Positions 34,601 through 45,605 are shown, counted from the stretch's first letter. The stretch: 64,000 nucleotides of DNA from Asterias rubens (GCF_902459465.1 NC_047073.1:2604001-2668000), one strand, 5' to 3'. The notes: generated by a model from the sequence alone, not told the origin. Numbers and translations: made by a program.

Positions 34601-37600
34601 GGCTTCATATACGCTGATTTATCTACACAGAATGCAATGTAATATGTGCATAAAAACAACCAAGCGCGCACAAAACTGAATTTAAAAAAGTTTTTGAAAA
34701 TGTACAAACTCTGAAACTTCGATAAAGAAACAGATTGTCAAAGATTGTCTATGGTTGTAATATTTGTTTAGCTTTTTATGGCCATTTATGAATGGGAATA
34801 AAACAGAAGTGACTCAATCTTAAAAGGCCTTTTAAAACATTGCAGGGTCAGGGCCTTAATCCAACAGCCCAACCTGCCGTTTTTTAACGACCAACCAAAA
34901 AAATCCCGTAATAATAATAATAATTTGAGCTGAATTGCGAAGGACGCGACTACGTGTTCGAAAAGCAGGCATGCAAGGGCGCCTTCAGCTGCCAGCCACA
35001 TCAACCCATTATGACCACTGAGCACAGCCAAGATCAAAAGTGTTTGATTTTTCCCGAGGGAGGAAAACCGGATAGTCTGGAAAACCCTTGTGGCACAGCA
35101 GAGAACCAACGCACAACTCAACTGACATATGGCCCTGGCCGGGAGGCGAGCGCTTTACGCACAAGCCAACCGTGCCACCCAATAATAATAATAACATTCC
35201 CTTAATAATATAACCATGCAGTTCTCTATCTTAAAATACTAATAGAAGGTTGTGTTTACTTGCCTCCATTGCCATTTGGAAGCCATAAAAACATCTGGCT
35301 TCAGGTATCTGCACTTCTTGGCTGAACCTTTCAGCAAGGTTCTCATTGACGATGCCGTCACTTGCTGCAAAGAAGGCAAGGATGTGCTTGATGAAGTGCT
35401 GCTCCGAAGGCTGAAAACAAACAACATTACTTCTTAGAAGTTAGAATCCTAAAGCCAGGTTCGTACTTCCTGCGAAATGTGATACAATTTTGGACGTCAC
35501 AAATTCACAACAAATAATTCTGAACTGTGTTCAACTGCTGCGAAACATGGGCTGCGAAAATAGCCCTGTGACTTCGCATCACATTCGCAGAGTATGAACT
35601 GGGCTTTAATATGCCTGCATCATACTTTAAAGGGTTTGGGTACTTTTTGTGCGACACCAACCACAATGTCCACAGATTTACATTAAACTCATATAGTTTA
35701 AAGATAATGATAGTAAAAAGCTTCCCTTAGAATATTACTTGCTGAGGTGCTGTAGTTTTTGATAAATGAGTAAAACAATGTCACAAAAATAATTTTTTAT
35801 TTTTTATTTTTTTATTTTTTTCTCGAGTTGATTGAAACCAACGGTTCTTTTCAGAACCACCCCAACTCACTAGAGATAGTCATTACATGGTGTTACCGCA
35901 AACCTTTCTATATTGTATTTCCATCATGCAAAGTTTCAAATCCTCTTTAAAAATAATTTTAAAAGTAAAACTATTTGGGCATTTACAAGGTGCGACTCTC
36001 CTGAAAACATTGCTCTGTGATTTTCACAAACTTGACGGCTAATGACGCTGAAACTTCTACAGGTAAATTATATTGAATACATCTTCATTCCCCATGAATA
36101 GGTAGTCCCAAAGTTGTAACAAACAATCCGTTCAAGTTGCAATATCCTCAACTCTTGCGAAACATTCATTGTGAAATAGTCAATGAAAATTATGTGCTCG
36201 TCAAATTCACTTCTTTTGCACTCAAAAAAATATTTGTAAAAAATTGCAGCATTCCTTAAAGGAATCCTTAGTTTCAAAATAACAAAAACAAGAATCACTC
36301 TAAAAAATCACTCCCACGCTCAGGCTCTAGGGGACAAAGGAACACATAGCCTACCCCCTACTCAACAGAAAAAAAGCAGAAGAAGAAAAAAAAAAAGGTT
36401 TTAGCTGATGTCTGAACTGAAACAAAATATAAAATTTAATGGGAATACCTTAAGACTCCTCCAGTGTTCCGTGTCCTTTCCAAGATCTACTTCCTCACAT
36501 GTCCAAAAAGAGGCTGCAAAATAAAAACCTCACACAATAAGTGTTATTAATTCCTACATTTTGAAACAGGGATCTAATAAGTTTAAACCAAAAGTGTCTT
36601 CGGAAAGAGACCCTCCTGAATCCATCAAAATACTCCACTCTATGGTAACTCGACACCAAAGTGTTAGGAATCTGAAGAAACAAAATGTTGACTTGCACTC
36701 ATTGCCACACCCAACAAAGTCAGACACCTTCCTGAATACAATTTTGGAGGTTTGGGAGCTGTAAGGATTCAAGATTTTCTTCTTAGGTTTTTTTCTGGAG
36801 TGTCGTGGCTTAGCGGTTAAGAACATCGCACTCAAGCTCTGGTGTTTCTGATCAGCAGAGTGTGGGTTCGAATCCCGGTCGTGACTAAAATGACACGTAG
36901 GTCCTAAGGGGAGCATTGAACTATAATGCTTCGTCCTTTGGATGGGATGAAAGTCGATGGTTCTGTGTATTGTGTAACGCACGTAACAGAACATGGTGTT
37001 CCTGGTTTGATTGTCAGCTTATTGTGCCACAGCACCTCATAAACCATTCCATCAAAACCATTAATTGAAACGTAGTCCCACTTACCATGAGTATAATACT
37101 GAATGTGCACTTAGAATCAACTGCCTAATAATTGTTGTTTATTATTATTATTATTATTATTACGTTTTTTTGAGTAGATTTTTATATCAAATTCGAACCT
37201 TTGATTGACTTGACACAATGAAGCCACATTTGCGGAAAGAGCATTATTGTTACCTATCGGAAATTCAATTAATAGAAGACTAACCCTGAGCTTTCTTGTA
37301 GAACTTCCAAATTTCAGGGTACTGGATCGGCAAAATGACAAAACGTTTCGGGTTGGGTCTGAGAAGTGGTTCATCCTTGTCTGAATGAGATTTCCTGTCG
37401 ACATCTTTTGAAAGATTTTCTTCTGTATTCACTTCTTTGAGTTTGTCTGTGGGTTCATCCGAGGTCGTACGAGGAGTCGATTTCGACTGATTTCTCGAGG
37501 AGAGACTTTCTGTTTTTGACGAGGTCCTGAGGAGTTGACGCTCATCTTCCTCCTGAATGTATGACATCTGAGAGAGTAAAGGACTATCTTCCTCGTCACT

Positions 37601-38329
37601 GTCCTCCGAAAGGGTTGGTACCTCACTGTCCGAGTCAGGTGTCAACCTCCCTTGCATGGGCGCAGAAAAGGGGTTGATCTCTTGCGACATGGCAGTGGGA
37701 TCTATTTGTGGTGAAAACAGGTCCAGGGACATCTGAGATGAGGGAAGACGTTGCTCATCATCTTGAGATTCGGTGACGGGACTGGGAAGGGTGTTCACTC
37801 CATCTTGGCTCCCTTCACTGATCGTAGTGAGAAATGAGGAAGGGCAGATCTTCTTGGATGGGAAATCTGACTGGAGCTGCAAGAGGAGAAATAAAGAACA
37901 TTGAGCGAAACGTCTCCCTCTGACGTAAAGTAGTTTTTGAGATGGAGGTAATTTCTCACTCAAAATGATAAAAGCCCTTTATTAGGCATCTGAAAGCACA
38001 CACATTTGTGCAACTAGTGTGTTTTTTCTTTCATTATTATCTTGCAACTTTGATGACCAATTGAATAAAAATTCTCAAAGTCTTTTTTATTTTATGCATA
38101 TTTTTGGGATGCACCAAGTGAGAATACTAGTCTTTGACAATTACCAAATGTGTCCAACACACTCCTCCCCAAGAGGATAACCCCATGAACATTCGCAAAT
38201 TTACTAAATCCCTTTCATCCAAACCATGCAATTAAAACTGACTGTATATTTTGGAGCATTACCTCAGCATCTGAAGCTGTACACAAGATGTCTCTTTTAA
38301 AAGATGGAGTGTCGCCTGCTTTTCTTTCC
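31639..38329 (-). CDS. RRM2: Ribonucleoside-diphosphate reductase small subunit (R2)
   Basis: The enzyme reduces ribonucleotides to dNTPs with R1, using a di-iron tyrosyl radical. Seven exons join in phase: 37876-37285, 36513-36449, 35410-35264, 34421-34331, 33456-33309, 32776-32506, 31794-31639. They give 489 codons before the stop. Visible signatures: [44 protein letters not shown] (iron Asp), [20 protein letters not shown] (iron Glu and His, radical Tyr), [22 protein letters not shown] and the R1-binding tail FTLDADF. The 35264 exon uses a GC donor (GAG/GCAAGT). The N-terminal extension is about 160 residues, Ser/Glu-rich, with five SQ sites. The start is unresolved. A Kozak-like ATG at 38329 heads an exon ending at 38263, but its frame reaches TGA within that exon and is 2 nt out of phase. 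The first Met in the certain frame is 37732 (441 aa). RRM2 versus RRM2B is not decided. Confidence 0.93.
32171..32500 (+). mobile_element. tRNA-derived SINE in the last RRM2 intron
   Basis: It opens with GTGTCATGGCCGAGTTG (A-box like) and contains GTGGGTTCGAATCCCGG (B box). The body has CTTCTCTTCACCAAGG and CTGTATACTCCCAGGGAGCT, and the tail is (TTA)n. The body recurs at 43040-43385, 50630-50895 and 55083-55395. Confidence 0.75.
32878..33264. mobile_element. TTAA MITE, family A, full length
   Basis: CTTAA-AGGCAGTGGACACTATTGG on the left and AAAAGTGTCCACTGCC-TTAA on the right. About 380 bp, the best-preserved copy in the window. Confidence 0.85.
33770..34056 (+). pseudogene. LINE 3' end: reverse transcriptase tail plus (TTA)n
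   Basis: The + strand reads [20 protein letters not shown], then LPLNLPSR and [13 protein letters not shown]-x-AAPR-x-WNSLP is the canonical C-terminus of CR1/L2/Jockey-type reverse transcriptases. It is followed by a short 3' untranslated region and a (TTA)n tail at 34030-34055. It is 5'-truncated and sits in an RRM2 intron. Confidence 0.8.
35455..35607. mobile_element. Palindromic MITE, family E
   Basis: AAAGCCAGGTTCGTACTTCC on the left and GAGTATGAACTGGGCTTTAA on the right. It lies next to RRM2 exon 4. Confidence 0.65.
35627..36270 (+). mobile_element. Family B TTAA MITE with a Penelope-like insert
   Basis: TTAA-AGGGTTTGGGTACTTTTTG opens the element, with GAGGTGCTGTAGTTTTTGA inside. It is interrupted at about 35819-35945 by the segment ACCAACGGTTCTTTTCAGAA ... 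ATGGTGTTACCGCAAACC (Penelope-like). It resumes with AACATTGCTCTGTGATTTTC. The right edge is approximate. This is a nested insertion. Confidence 0.55.
36798..37162 (+). mobile_element. tRNA-derived SINE
   Basis: GTGTCGTGGCTTAGCGGTTA (A box) and GTGGGTTCGAATCCCGGTC (B box) about 50 bp apart form a tRNA-like head. A non-tRNA body and an (ATT)n tail (37138-37162) follow. It is within an RRM2 intron. Confidence 0.8.
37895..38165 (-). mobile_element. Family A MITE, truncated
   Basis: It shares CCTCTGACGTAAAGTAGTTT and the CAAGTGAGAATACTAGTCTT end. It begins only about 20 bases upstream of RRM2 exon 2 (37876), so part of the acceptor's upstream region is transposon-derived. Confidence 0.6.
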
Positions 38330-38468
38330 ATTGGTAATTATTTCATTAAAAAACTTTCATCTGAAAGTAGAAGAAAAAACAGCAAACTTCCAATTTGTGT
38401 CAAAAAGTGAAAAAATAGTTTGTTTAATTTTAAATGTTGGCCAAGTAAGATCTAAATTGAATTAGACT

Positions 38469-38596
38469 AGACCCATTAACTGGGGCGCTGTACTCCTTTT
38501 TTCGAATGTTGACGATATCGGTCAGAATACAAAATTCGTACGACCGATTATGTCAAAATTTAAAAAAAGGAGTACAGTGCTCCAGTTACTGGGTCT
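38469..38596. repeat. Foldback element 1 upstream of RRM2
   Basis: AGACCCATTAACTGGGGCGC and its inverted partner ending GCTCCAGTTACTGGGTCT flank a 128-bp palindromic unit. GGAGTAC and AAAAAAGG are conserved in both arms. Confidence 0.75.
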
Positions 38597-38606
38597 ATCT
38601 CTGCAG

Positions 38607-38718
38607 TAGCCCACCTTGTTGAGCTGTCAATGGCTCCGCTTTTAACATCGGTCTCATCACTGTCGCCATTAGACCGATGTTAAAAGCGGAGCCATTAACA
38701 GCTCAATAAGGTGGGCTA
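38607..38718. repeat. Foldback element 2, near-perfect 48-bp arms
   Basis: The arms TAGCCCACCTTGTTGAGCTG ... AACATCGGTCT and their complement differ at about 2 of 48 positions, with a loop of about 16 nt. ATCTCTGCAG precedes the left arm and recurs just after the right arm, consistent with a target duplication of about 10 bp. A decayed relative with GCCCACCTTGTTGAGCTGT lies at 45450. Confidence 0.85.
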
Positions 38719-39166
38719 ATAATCTCTGCAGGGGCCGTCCAGGGTAAGGCAACAGTTTTAAAAGTGATGTGCCCTCCCAGACCCCTCCAACAAAAACAAA
38801 TAGCATATAACATGTTTATACAATTATACAAATACAGAACATAGAACATTCCTCCATGATAGAACTTAAAAGCATGAATTTAAAAAATATTTTCTAGATG
38901 TGTCTATCACTCAGTATCATCTATCCATCGTGCACATTTTGACAGTGCAAGTGCGCTGCGCGTTGTGCAGTGGGTCTTATTTGTTTTTATTATTTATAGT
39001 AATTACTTTTTAACAATTATAATGTCAAAATGGCATTTATTTAAATGAATGGGAATAAAAGAGTATAGTGTCTGACTGACTCGTCTTTAATAAACGGCTG
39101 TCTACTTTAATTTTAAAAACCCAAACCGACCTGACCACGACCCTGCCTAGTCATGCTAGTGTAGTG

Positions 39167-39242
39167 AGTTGCTGAGATAACGTACCCCCTCCTCGGCTTG
39201 GCGGCTTGGCGGCCGTCGGGAGGAGGGTTACGTTATCGTAAC
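39167..39242. repeat. GC-rich palindrome between RRM2 and IYD
   Basis: GATAACGTACCCCCTCCT and GGAGGAGGGTTACGTTATC are inverted arms around a GGCTTGGCGG repeat. A relative with TTACGCTTATCGCAA occurs at 59604-59683. Confidence 0.7.
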
Positions 39243-39298
39243 TAGACCCTGTCGGTCTTCGCTACTCTTTTCTACTTCAATACCCACGACCACGTACC

Positions 39299-39420
39299 TG
39301 GATGCTGTATGTAAAACAAAAACGTAGAGGAAAATACGACGAGTGATGTCAATTATTTATGAATGAATCTTCAACACAACACAAACGAGCCGAAAGTACA
39401 CGAACACCACAACATGCATT
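39299..39420 (-). other. Possible RRM2 5' untranslated exon
   Basis: On the minus strand CATCCAG/GTACGT is a strong donor ending near 39299. The upstream 120 bases contain no ATG ORF that stays open to the donor, so the exon would be non-coding. The left edge is a guess. It is about 320 bp from the IYD ATG, implying a shared divergent promoter. Confidence 0.35.
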
Positions 39421-39740
39421 GACATGCCTAATTTTGGACAGAACACATCATGGGATCCCTTTCAGACACTCCTGGCTGGATGTTATACGCCAGAGATCTG
39501 CCTTCAGCTTACGTGCATAATCACCTTTCAACTAGCATTAATTTACGCAGCTCATGGTCCTGGAGATTTGCAGTTAAGACCGATGTGTATGTGTAAACGC
39601 ATAAGACCAAAATCTGTTTTATCCTTGCGGATAAAGACGGGGACCAGTCAACACACAGCACGGACTAAGGAGGGCGCGCTATGCAAAATTCATGCGCTGA
39701 AAACCTTTAGCTAAAAAAATAGTCGTCGCTGTCCATTACC

Positions 39741-42032
39741 ATGACTTCGTTTGATTATAGTGCACCATTTTTTACAACGTATTGGCTCCAAATCATCTTG
39801 TTTGGGGTATGTTTCCTCCTCGGTGTAGCCTTCAAAAGCAAACGACCATATCATAACAGAAGTGAAGACCGAACTGGCAGGAAAGATTCAACGGTTGAGA
39901 GTTACCCAACCCCTGGCACTTCCCAGCATGACGACGATGCTCCACACATACCGTACTCGTTCAAAGCGTATCCCGGGGAGGAAATGGTCCGTCGATCGGG
40001 TTGTTTCTACGGTGAGATGAACAAAAGGCGCTCGGTAAGAGATATCTGTAATAAGCAAGTGCCGTTGGAAGTCATCGAGAACTGCATAAGAACTGCAGGT
40101 TAGAACTTTGTCTCTGTGTTCTTTCTCTATGTTCCTACTTTAATTCTATGGAACAATATTCTCGGAAACTCTTATTAAAAATATGCACATGCATTTTTTG
40201 GCATAAACAAACTGTTTTGTCTGTTGCAACCAATCGTTCTTTTACATCGATCAATAAGTCTTTTTAACCGATCAATTAGACTTTTGAGTTTATCAATCGT
40301 TCTTTTGAATAGTGATCGAGTGGTCTTTTGAATAGTGATCGATCTTTTGTATCGATCGATCTGTTGAAATGATCGATTTAATCTTTTGTTGAAATGACCG
40401 ATTGGTCTTTTGCATCAGTCAATAATGGATTTTTAAATCCATCGATTGATCCGTCGAATCAATCAACCAGTCTTTGGAATCCATGGATCAGTTTTTGAGT
40501 TAGTTTTCATCGATCAAAAGTCTTTTTTAGTGATTGATCAATCATTTGAGTTGAATGATTGGTCTTTTGAATCAATTGATGGTCCTTTTGCATCGCTCGA
40601 TCGGTCTTTGGAATCGATCCACTGGTCTTTTGAATTGATTGATCTGTCTTTTGCATTGATCAATCGGTATTTTGAATTGATCGGTCAGTCTTCAGTTGAT
40701 CGATTGATCTTTTTCATCAGTCGATCGGTCTTTTGCATTGATCAATCTGTCTTTCGAATTGATCATTGTTCGGTCTTTGGTATTGATCGATCAGTCTTTT
40801 GCATAGATTGATTGGTCTTTTGTATTGATCAATTGGGACCTTCCCAGTCCCATTCACCTGCATACATCCCAATATGTGGAGATTAGGCAGTATATCACCA
40901 GAGCCAGAAGGAACTATGTAATAAGCTTTGTTTGTTTTACTCCTACTTTTGTTCACAGGCACAAGTCCAAGCGGGGCCCACATGCAACCGTGGACCTTTG
41001 CCGTGGTCAGTAATCCAGACATTAAGCTAGAGATGCGTAACATCATCGAAGACGAGGAGAGAATCAACTATGAGAAAAGGATGAGCAGTCAATGGCTAGG
41101 AGACCTCGCAAAATTCAAAACGACATGGAGTAAGCCTTATCTGACTGAAGCCCCTTACGTTATCGTCGTCTTCAAGAAGCTGTATGGGATAAGTGAAGAT
41201 GGAGAGAGGCAGACGTTCTACTATCAAGAGATTAGTGCATCTATTGCTACTGGTTTCTTACTTGCTGCATTAAATGTAGGTATAGTGTTTGCCCATAACA
41301 ACTGTTTCAGACAGGTGGGCCAGAGTTGCGCCTCACCAAATAGATAAGGAGCCTCACCAAATAAATTTTGGTTTCAGACAGGCAAACTTAACACAACATT
41401 TACATTGGCACTTTGTGGACATTTCTTTGTTCTGTGAAAAAAAAAAAATGTGAAGCCATTTGTATTAAAGTAGTGTTTGAAGTCCCTACATGATGTGAAC
41501 TTCTTTTGTTACCGAGTATCTCAGGTCAACACTTTGTAACGGCACATTACGCAGTCAGTCGGGCAACCATGAATAGTCGCACACACATTATTCAGTACTC
41601 GCACTTACACACACATGCAGTGTACGTATGTGTTCATGAGTGCATCAGTCCATTCAGTAAGTGATGGGTAGTGCTGGGTGCTCGGCAAAATGTGTTTCAA
41701 TTGTTCCATCCAGCTGGCGCACCAAGCATAATAAAGCACTGACCGTGTAGCTAATTATAACCATGCTTTAAACAAATTAGTCATCAGAAAGATAATTTTC
41801 ATTCCTCGGTTAGATTCTGATTTTAATTTTTTTTTCTTTTCTTCAGAATGCTGGATTGGTGACTGTTACAACCACGCCCATGAACGCTGGGCCACGCCTT
41901 CGGGATCTACTCAACAGGCCAGTCAGCGAAAAGGTCCTGGTGTTGTTACCTGTTGGCTTCCCATCCCCAGACGCTATGGTACCAGACCTTAGACGGAAAC
42001 CTCTCGGCGAAATCATGTCACTCCTGGATTAG
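39741..42032 (+). CDS. IYD: Iodotyrosine deiodinase
   Basis: Three exons in phase, 39741-40098, 40959-41275 and 41847-42032, give 286 aa, close to vertebrate IYD (about 289). The protein is an FMN nitroreductase-fold membrane enzyme that removes iodide from mono- and diiodotyrosine. A single N-terminal membrane segment (about 13-32, [18 protein letters not shown]) comes first. Motifs: NKRRSVR (94-100) and [13 protein letters not shown] (121-133) for [15 protein letters not shown] (150-161) with the Glu and Tyr of the substrate lid, [20 protein letters not shown] at the exon 2/3 join, [12 protein letters not shown] and LLPVGFP. The ATG has no in-frame upstream Met. It diverges from RRM2. Intron 1 is dominated by a minisatellite. 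Confidence 0.96.
40230..40845. repeat. Degenerate minisatellite in IYD intron 1
   Basis: About 25 degenerate copies of a unit of about 24 bp like GATCGATCGGTCTTTTGAAT with variable spacing. Both strands are partly open, giving spurious Ser/Phe/Ile/Asp-rich ORFs. The motif GATCGATC is self-complementary. Confidence 0.85.
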
Positions 42033-42164
42033 TCACTGCAGACACCTCACTAGACTCATAGACTGGTACCCTGTCTTTATCTGCAAGTATAGAGGCAGGC
42101 ACTGGGTTACAAACCCAGTGACTTCATTGGACACAATAATTTTACAAGCTGAAATTTGAACCAA

Positions 42165-42430
42165 CACTTTCCGTATCTGCATTTTGATTGGTCTGAGTTG
42201 ATGTTTGTCAGCTGCACTTTCGTCATCTGCAGCTGCTTACATGTGTGGAGGCATAGTGTATACATACAAACTTGTTTTATGTATACATGTACGTACGATG
42301 TGACTGTGACTCTCCGTGTGAATGAATGCGAGGTCAAAGGTGCTTTTGGAAGGGGATTGACGTATGCTCAAGGCTGGTATCTGGCTTAATTCACAAGCCT
42401 CGAAGTGTGGCGTCAGATGTTCAGGCTAGT
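42165..42430 (+). repeat. Dispersed repeat, second copy
   Basis: TTTTGATTGGTCTGAG, ATGTTTGTCAGCTG, GGGGATTGACGTATG and AAGCCTCGAAGTGTG match 21419-21735 in order. Confidence 0.6.
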
Positions 42431-42721
42431 ACCGGACATGTTCAATCACAATGTGGTTTTCCATCCATTGAAATATTAATTGTCATGCTGAATACTTTCC
42501 CTTATGTGAGTTTTAGTACTTCTTTGTTGTTTATGGACACCAAGTGTCACTGATTACTGTTTAAATCATCTTGGACCACCTAAAATATTTGTTAAGATAA
42601 TAATCATTGTATAAAAGTCTTAATAGCGCAGCCGCACGTACCAAACAAGGTACTCAAGACGTTGAGTATATACAAACTTTCAGAAAGATAGGTTATTGCA
42701 GTGATGTATTCTGAGACCCTA

Positions 42722-43045
42722 TTAGTTAGCACCTTATAAGGGTTTACATGGTGCTTTATGGCTCATACAGCAGCCACAGCCAGGAACATCAGGGTGAACC
42801 CCTTCTCTTTTCAATAAGTGTACTGGGTTCTTTTACATGCGTTACACGACACATGGGACCAACGGCTTTACGTCCCATCCGAAGGACGAAGCAATGGTTA
42901 AGTGTTTTGCTTAGGGAATTCAAACCCACACTCTGCTGATCAGAAACACCAGAGTTTGAATTCGGTGCTCTTAACTGCTTGGCCACGACACTTGCACACT
43001 TGTTATAATAATAATAGTAATAATAATAATAATAATAATAGAAGT
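42722..43045 (-). mobile_element. tRNA-derived SINE (minus) with (AAT)n
   Basis: The complement carries a GTCGTGGCCAAGCAGTTAAG head and CTCTGGTGTTTCTGATCAGC. The body matches 36900-37000, including TCCCATCCGAAGGACGAAGC. (AAT)n lies at 43004-43040. Confidence 0.7.
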
Positions 43046-43390
43046 GGCTTCTTATATAGCACTCAGGTCCGTCACGCAGTAACGCTCCTGGCACTTCAAC
43101 ATTATTACCCCTGGTCATTGGGCCTTAAATCATTCCTTAAACCATCTCAGCTCCCTGGGGAGTATACAGCATGTGCCGCCAAATTTGTAGCGCAATCAAG
43201 GCTAATCAATCCCAATAACTAACTCTGCCCTGACAGTTACCCATTTACCCCTGCGTGGAGAGAAGCAATAATAGTGAAGTGTCTTGCTCAGGGACATAAG
43301 TGTCACGACCGGGATTCGAACCCACACTCCGCTGATTCACCAGAGCTTGAATTCGGTGCTCTTACCCGCTCGGCCATGACACCCCATGGA
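43046..43390 (-). mobile_element. tRNA-derived SINE (minus)
   Basis: The complement of GGCCATGACACC is the A-box end, and GGGATTCGAACCCACACTC is the complement of the B box. The body has CTGGGGAGTATACAG and AGTGTCTTGCTCAGGGACA. It was inserted next to another SINE. Confidence 0.8.
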
Positions 43391-43394
43391 TAAC

Positions 43395-43690
43395 TTTACT
43401 CATACTAGAGCAAGCTAGTCGAAACGTTGAGACCAATTTCAGAACTGACTCCGCGGCAGTACAGTTAATTACGATCCTATAAGCTAAAGTAGTAGTCCAG
43501 TCTAATTTCTATACCATCCGCCCTGGTAATAGTCAAAAAGCAGGACAGTTCTTTTCAGAACTGAGAAGTCTCCCGAACCTCCGATTATCTACTCCACGGC
43601 AGTAGAATAAAGCAAGACAGTTCCCTAAGAACAACTCTACCTGGCAAGTAGATACACACATGGTGTTACCGCAAACCAAATATACATTGA
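43395..43690 (+). mobile_element. Penelope-like terminal fragment with hammerhead-like stem
   Basis: ACTAGAGCAAGCTAGT followed by CGAAACGTTGAGACC (43404-43435) has a perfect 5-bp stem before GAAAC. It is followed by CTCCGCGGCAGTA, GAAGTCTCCCGAAC and ATGGTGTTACCGCAAACC. It mirrors 27330-27640. Confidence 0.5.
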
Positions 43691-45605
43691 TACCTCACCA
43701 TGCAATGCCTCAAATCTTATTTACTCATACTGTTTATTTACTTTTTAGCAACTATACCAATTGCCTGGAATAATTATTCATAGTGTATCACATGTAAGTT
43801 TTGTTCATATTATCACAATGTGTCTTTACTGAAGTACATGTAGTTTCCTCTGCAGTATTTCTGTCTCTATATTTTGTACACTTTGTTGTGTTTGGATTTT
43901 GAAAATAAATATAATTTAATTAATTAACATGCCTGAAAACGATTATATGGATATTTTTTACTTGTTTAAATTCCTCTGACGAATGACCGTTTTGGATTGA
44001 AAGTTCAGGTAATCTCCCCTACTAATTTTGTATATAGGCCTACATAACAAAACAAAAATTAGCCAAGTGAGCAGTGCAGGTGGTTAACTCATTGGAACAG
44101 CAAAGAATGTCATCAGCAAAATACAACTAAAAAATGGGCTGGGACCCCATTTACTCAGATGATAATTATAGAAATCAACCTTCTTGTTCCAAAACTGAAA
44201 CAAAGGTCTTATACTTTCCATTAAAGAAAACAGATTGTAAGTACAACTAGTTAACTACTACAGGGGGCCAAGCCATAGAGATGGGCCAAGCACAAAAGTA
44301 GCAAAATTATTCAGATCAGAATGAGATTATCGGCCAAACTTGATTATTTACTGTATAGAAGTAGCCTACTGGAGTTTAAACAAAACTAGTGTACACAACA
44401 CGTAGCCCTAGTGTTTAGACAAAGTTGTTCTCACTTGAGCTTGACACATCACATAAAAAAGATAAATGAATAGAATTGAACTCTTTATCAAAGTACGAGC
44501 GATCCGTTTTGCTAAAACAATTCCTTTGATCATTCTAGAATTGACTAAAGAGTAAAATGCCCGATTCTCAGCGAACGGTTCCTGAATTTTTCCACGACCG
44601 TGTCCTTTTTGCATCACCTTATAAATCATATTCGATGCTGGTCAGCAGTGCGGCAAACTTTTGTTGATCAGGTCAAACTTTTAACCAATCAGTGCTCTGG
44701 GTTAAAAACGTCAGTCCAGGGGGAATATTATTCACTCTGTCAAAGCATTTCTTCCTCCATGGTCAAAAGTTCCTTGTTTATAATTTTAGCGAGCATTAGG
44801 GCCAGAGTAGGGGAACCCAACACGTGTGTACTTGTGAGTTTTTTTTCTCGAAGAGTTGTTTATTTAGCAAGTCCAGGTGGTGTTTTAATACATGGGCCAA
44901 ACATCATCACTCTCATCAGCAGAGCAGCAGCAGTCACGTCAAGGTATTGTGCGCTAGTATGATGCAATGCAATCGCAAACAACAGTTTTAATTGGCCAGA
45001 AGTTCCCCTAAAATTGTCCAATCAAAACTGTTGAAAAAATAAACCGGTGACTTGCGTTCACTCTATATTGACTGGTCAACAAAGAACAAGTGAGGGCGCT
45101 GTGTTAAATACATATCACTCTTCTGTGACGTCTGTCAAATGAATGTTCATTTTATTGTGTTTTCGTGTAAAGTCTGGTAGGTAAGTGTACTTCAATACTG
45201 TTGAGATTTGAAGGATTGTGATCACATTTATACTATTGTAAACAATGAGGTATTTTATTCTAATAACAAACACAAGACCACCAGACCACGCTTGTCCCAA
45301 CATCACACTGAAATCCAGGCATCGGGCCTAGCCTGCTGATACATAAACATAGTCAGCAGACAACAATGACAATAATGGGCCTGTGTGGTGCATCAGCAGT
45401 GTTTTCGAGCTCTGCTACCTGTAGTCATACTAGTAGTAAACACACTTGGCCCACCTTGTTGAGCTGTAAATGACTCTCTGTTAACATCGGTCTCATCACA
45501 GTTGATGGGATGGCTCTCTTTTGACTTAAAAATGTTACTTATTTAAACTCTAATTCTAAAGAGTTACGAACTTGACTTTTACATTTTTTTTGTTCTTTTA
45601 TGCAG

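Larger units (their letters stand above)
42033..45605. other. IYD 3' side and repeats before the NHR-Roc gene
   Basis: No coding exon is seen. It contains the dispersed repeat 42165-42430, two minus-strand SINEs (42722-43045 and 43040-43390) and a Penelope-like fragment (43395-43690). A possible distal poly(A) signal AATAAA lies at about 43907. A possible 5' untranslated exon of the next gene ends at 44943 (GTCAAG/GTATTG). Confidence 0.5.

Noticed and set aside
36800-36890. tRNA gene candidate with A and B boxes
   Set aside because: The sequence continues into a shared non-tRNA body with an ATT tail and recurs in many copies, so it is a SINE. The cloverleaf is not preserved.
40446-41067. Open frames rich in DRSVF/IDQS on one strand and QYKRPI on the other
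   Set aside because: They are produced by the IYD intron minisatellite; the right end merely runs into IYD exon 2.
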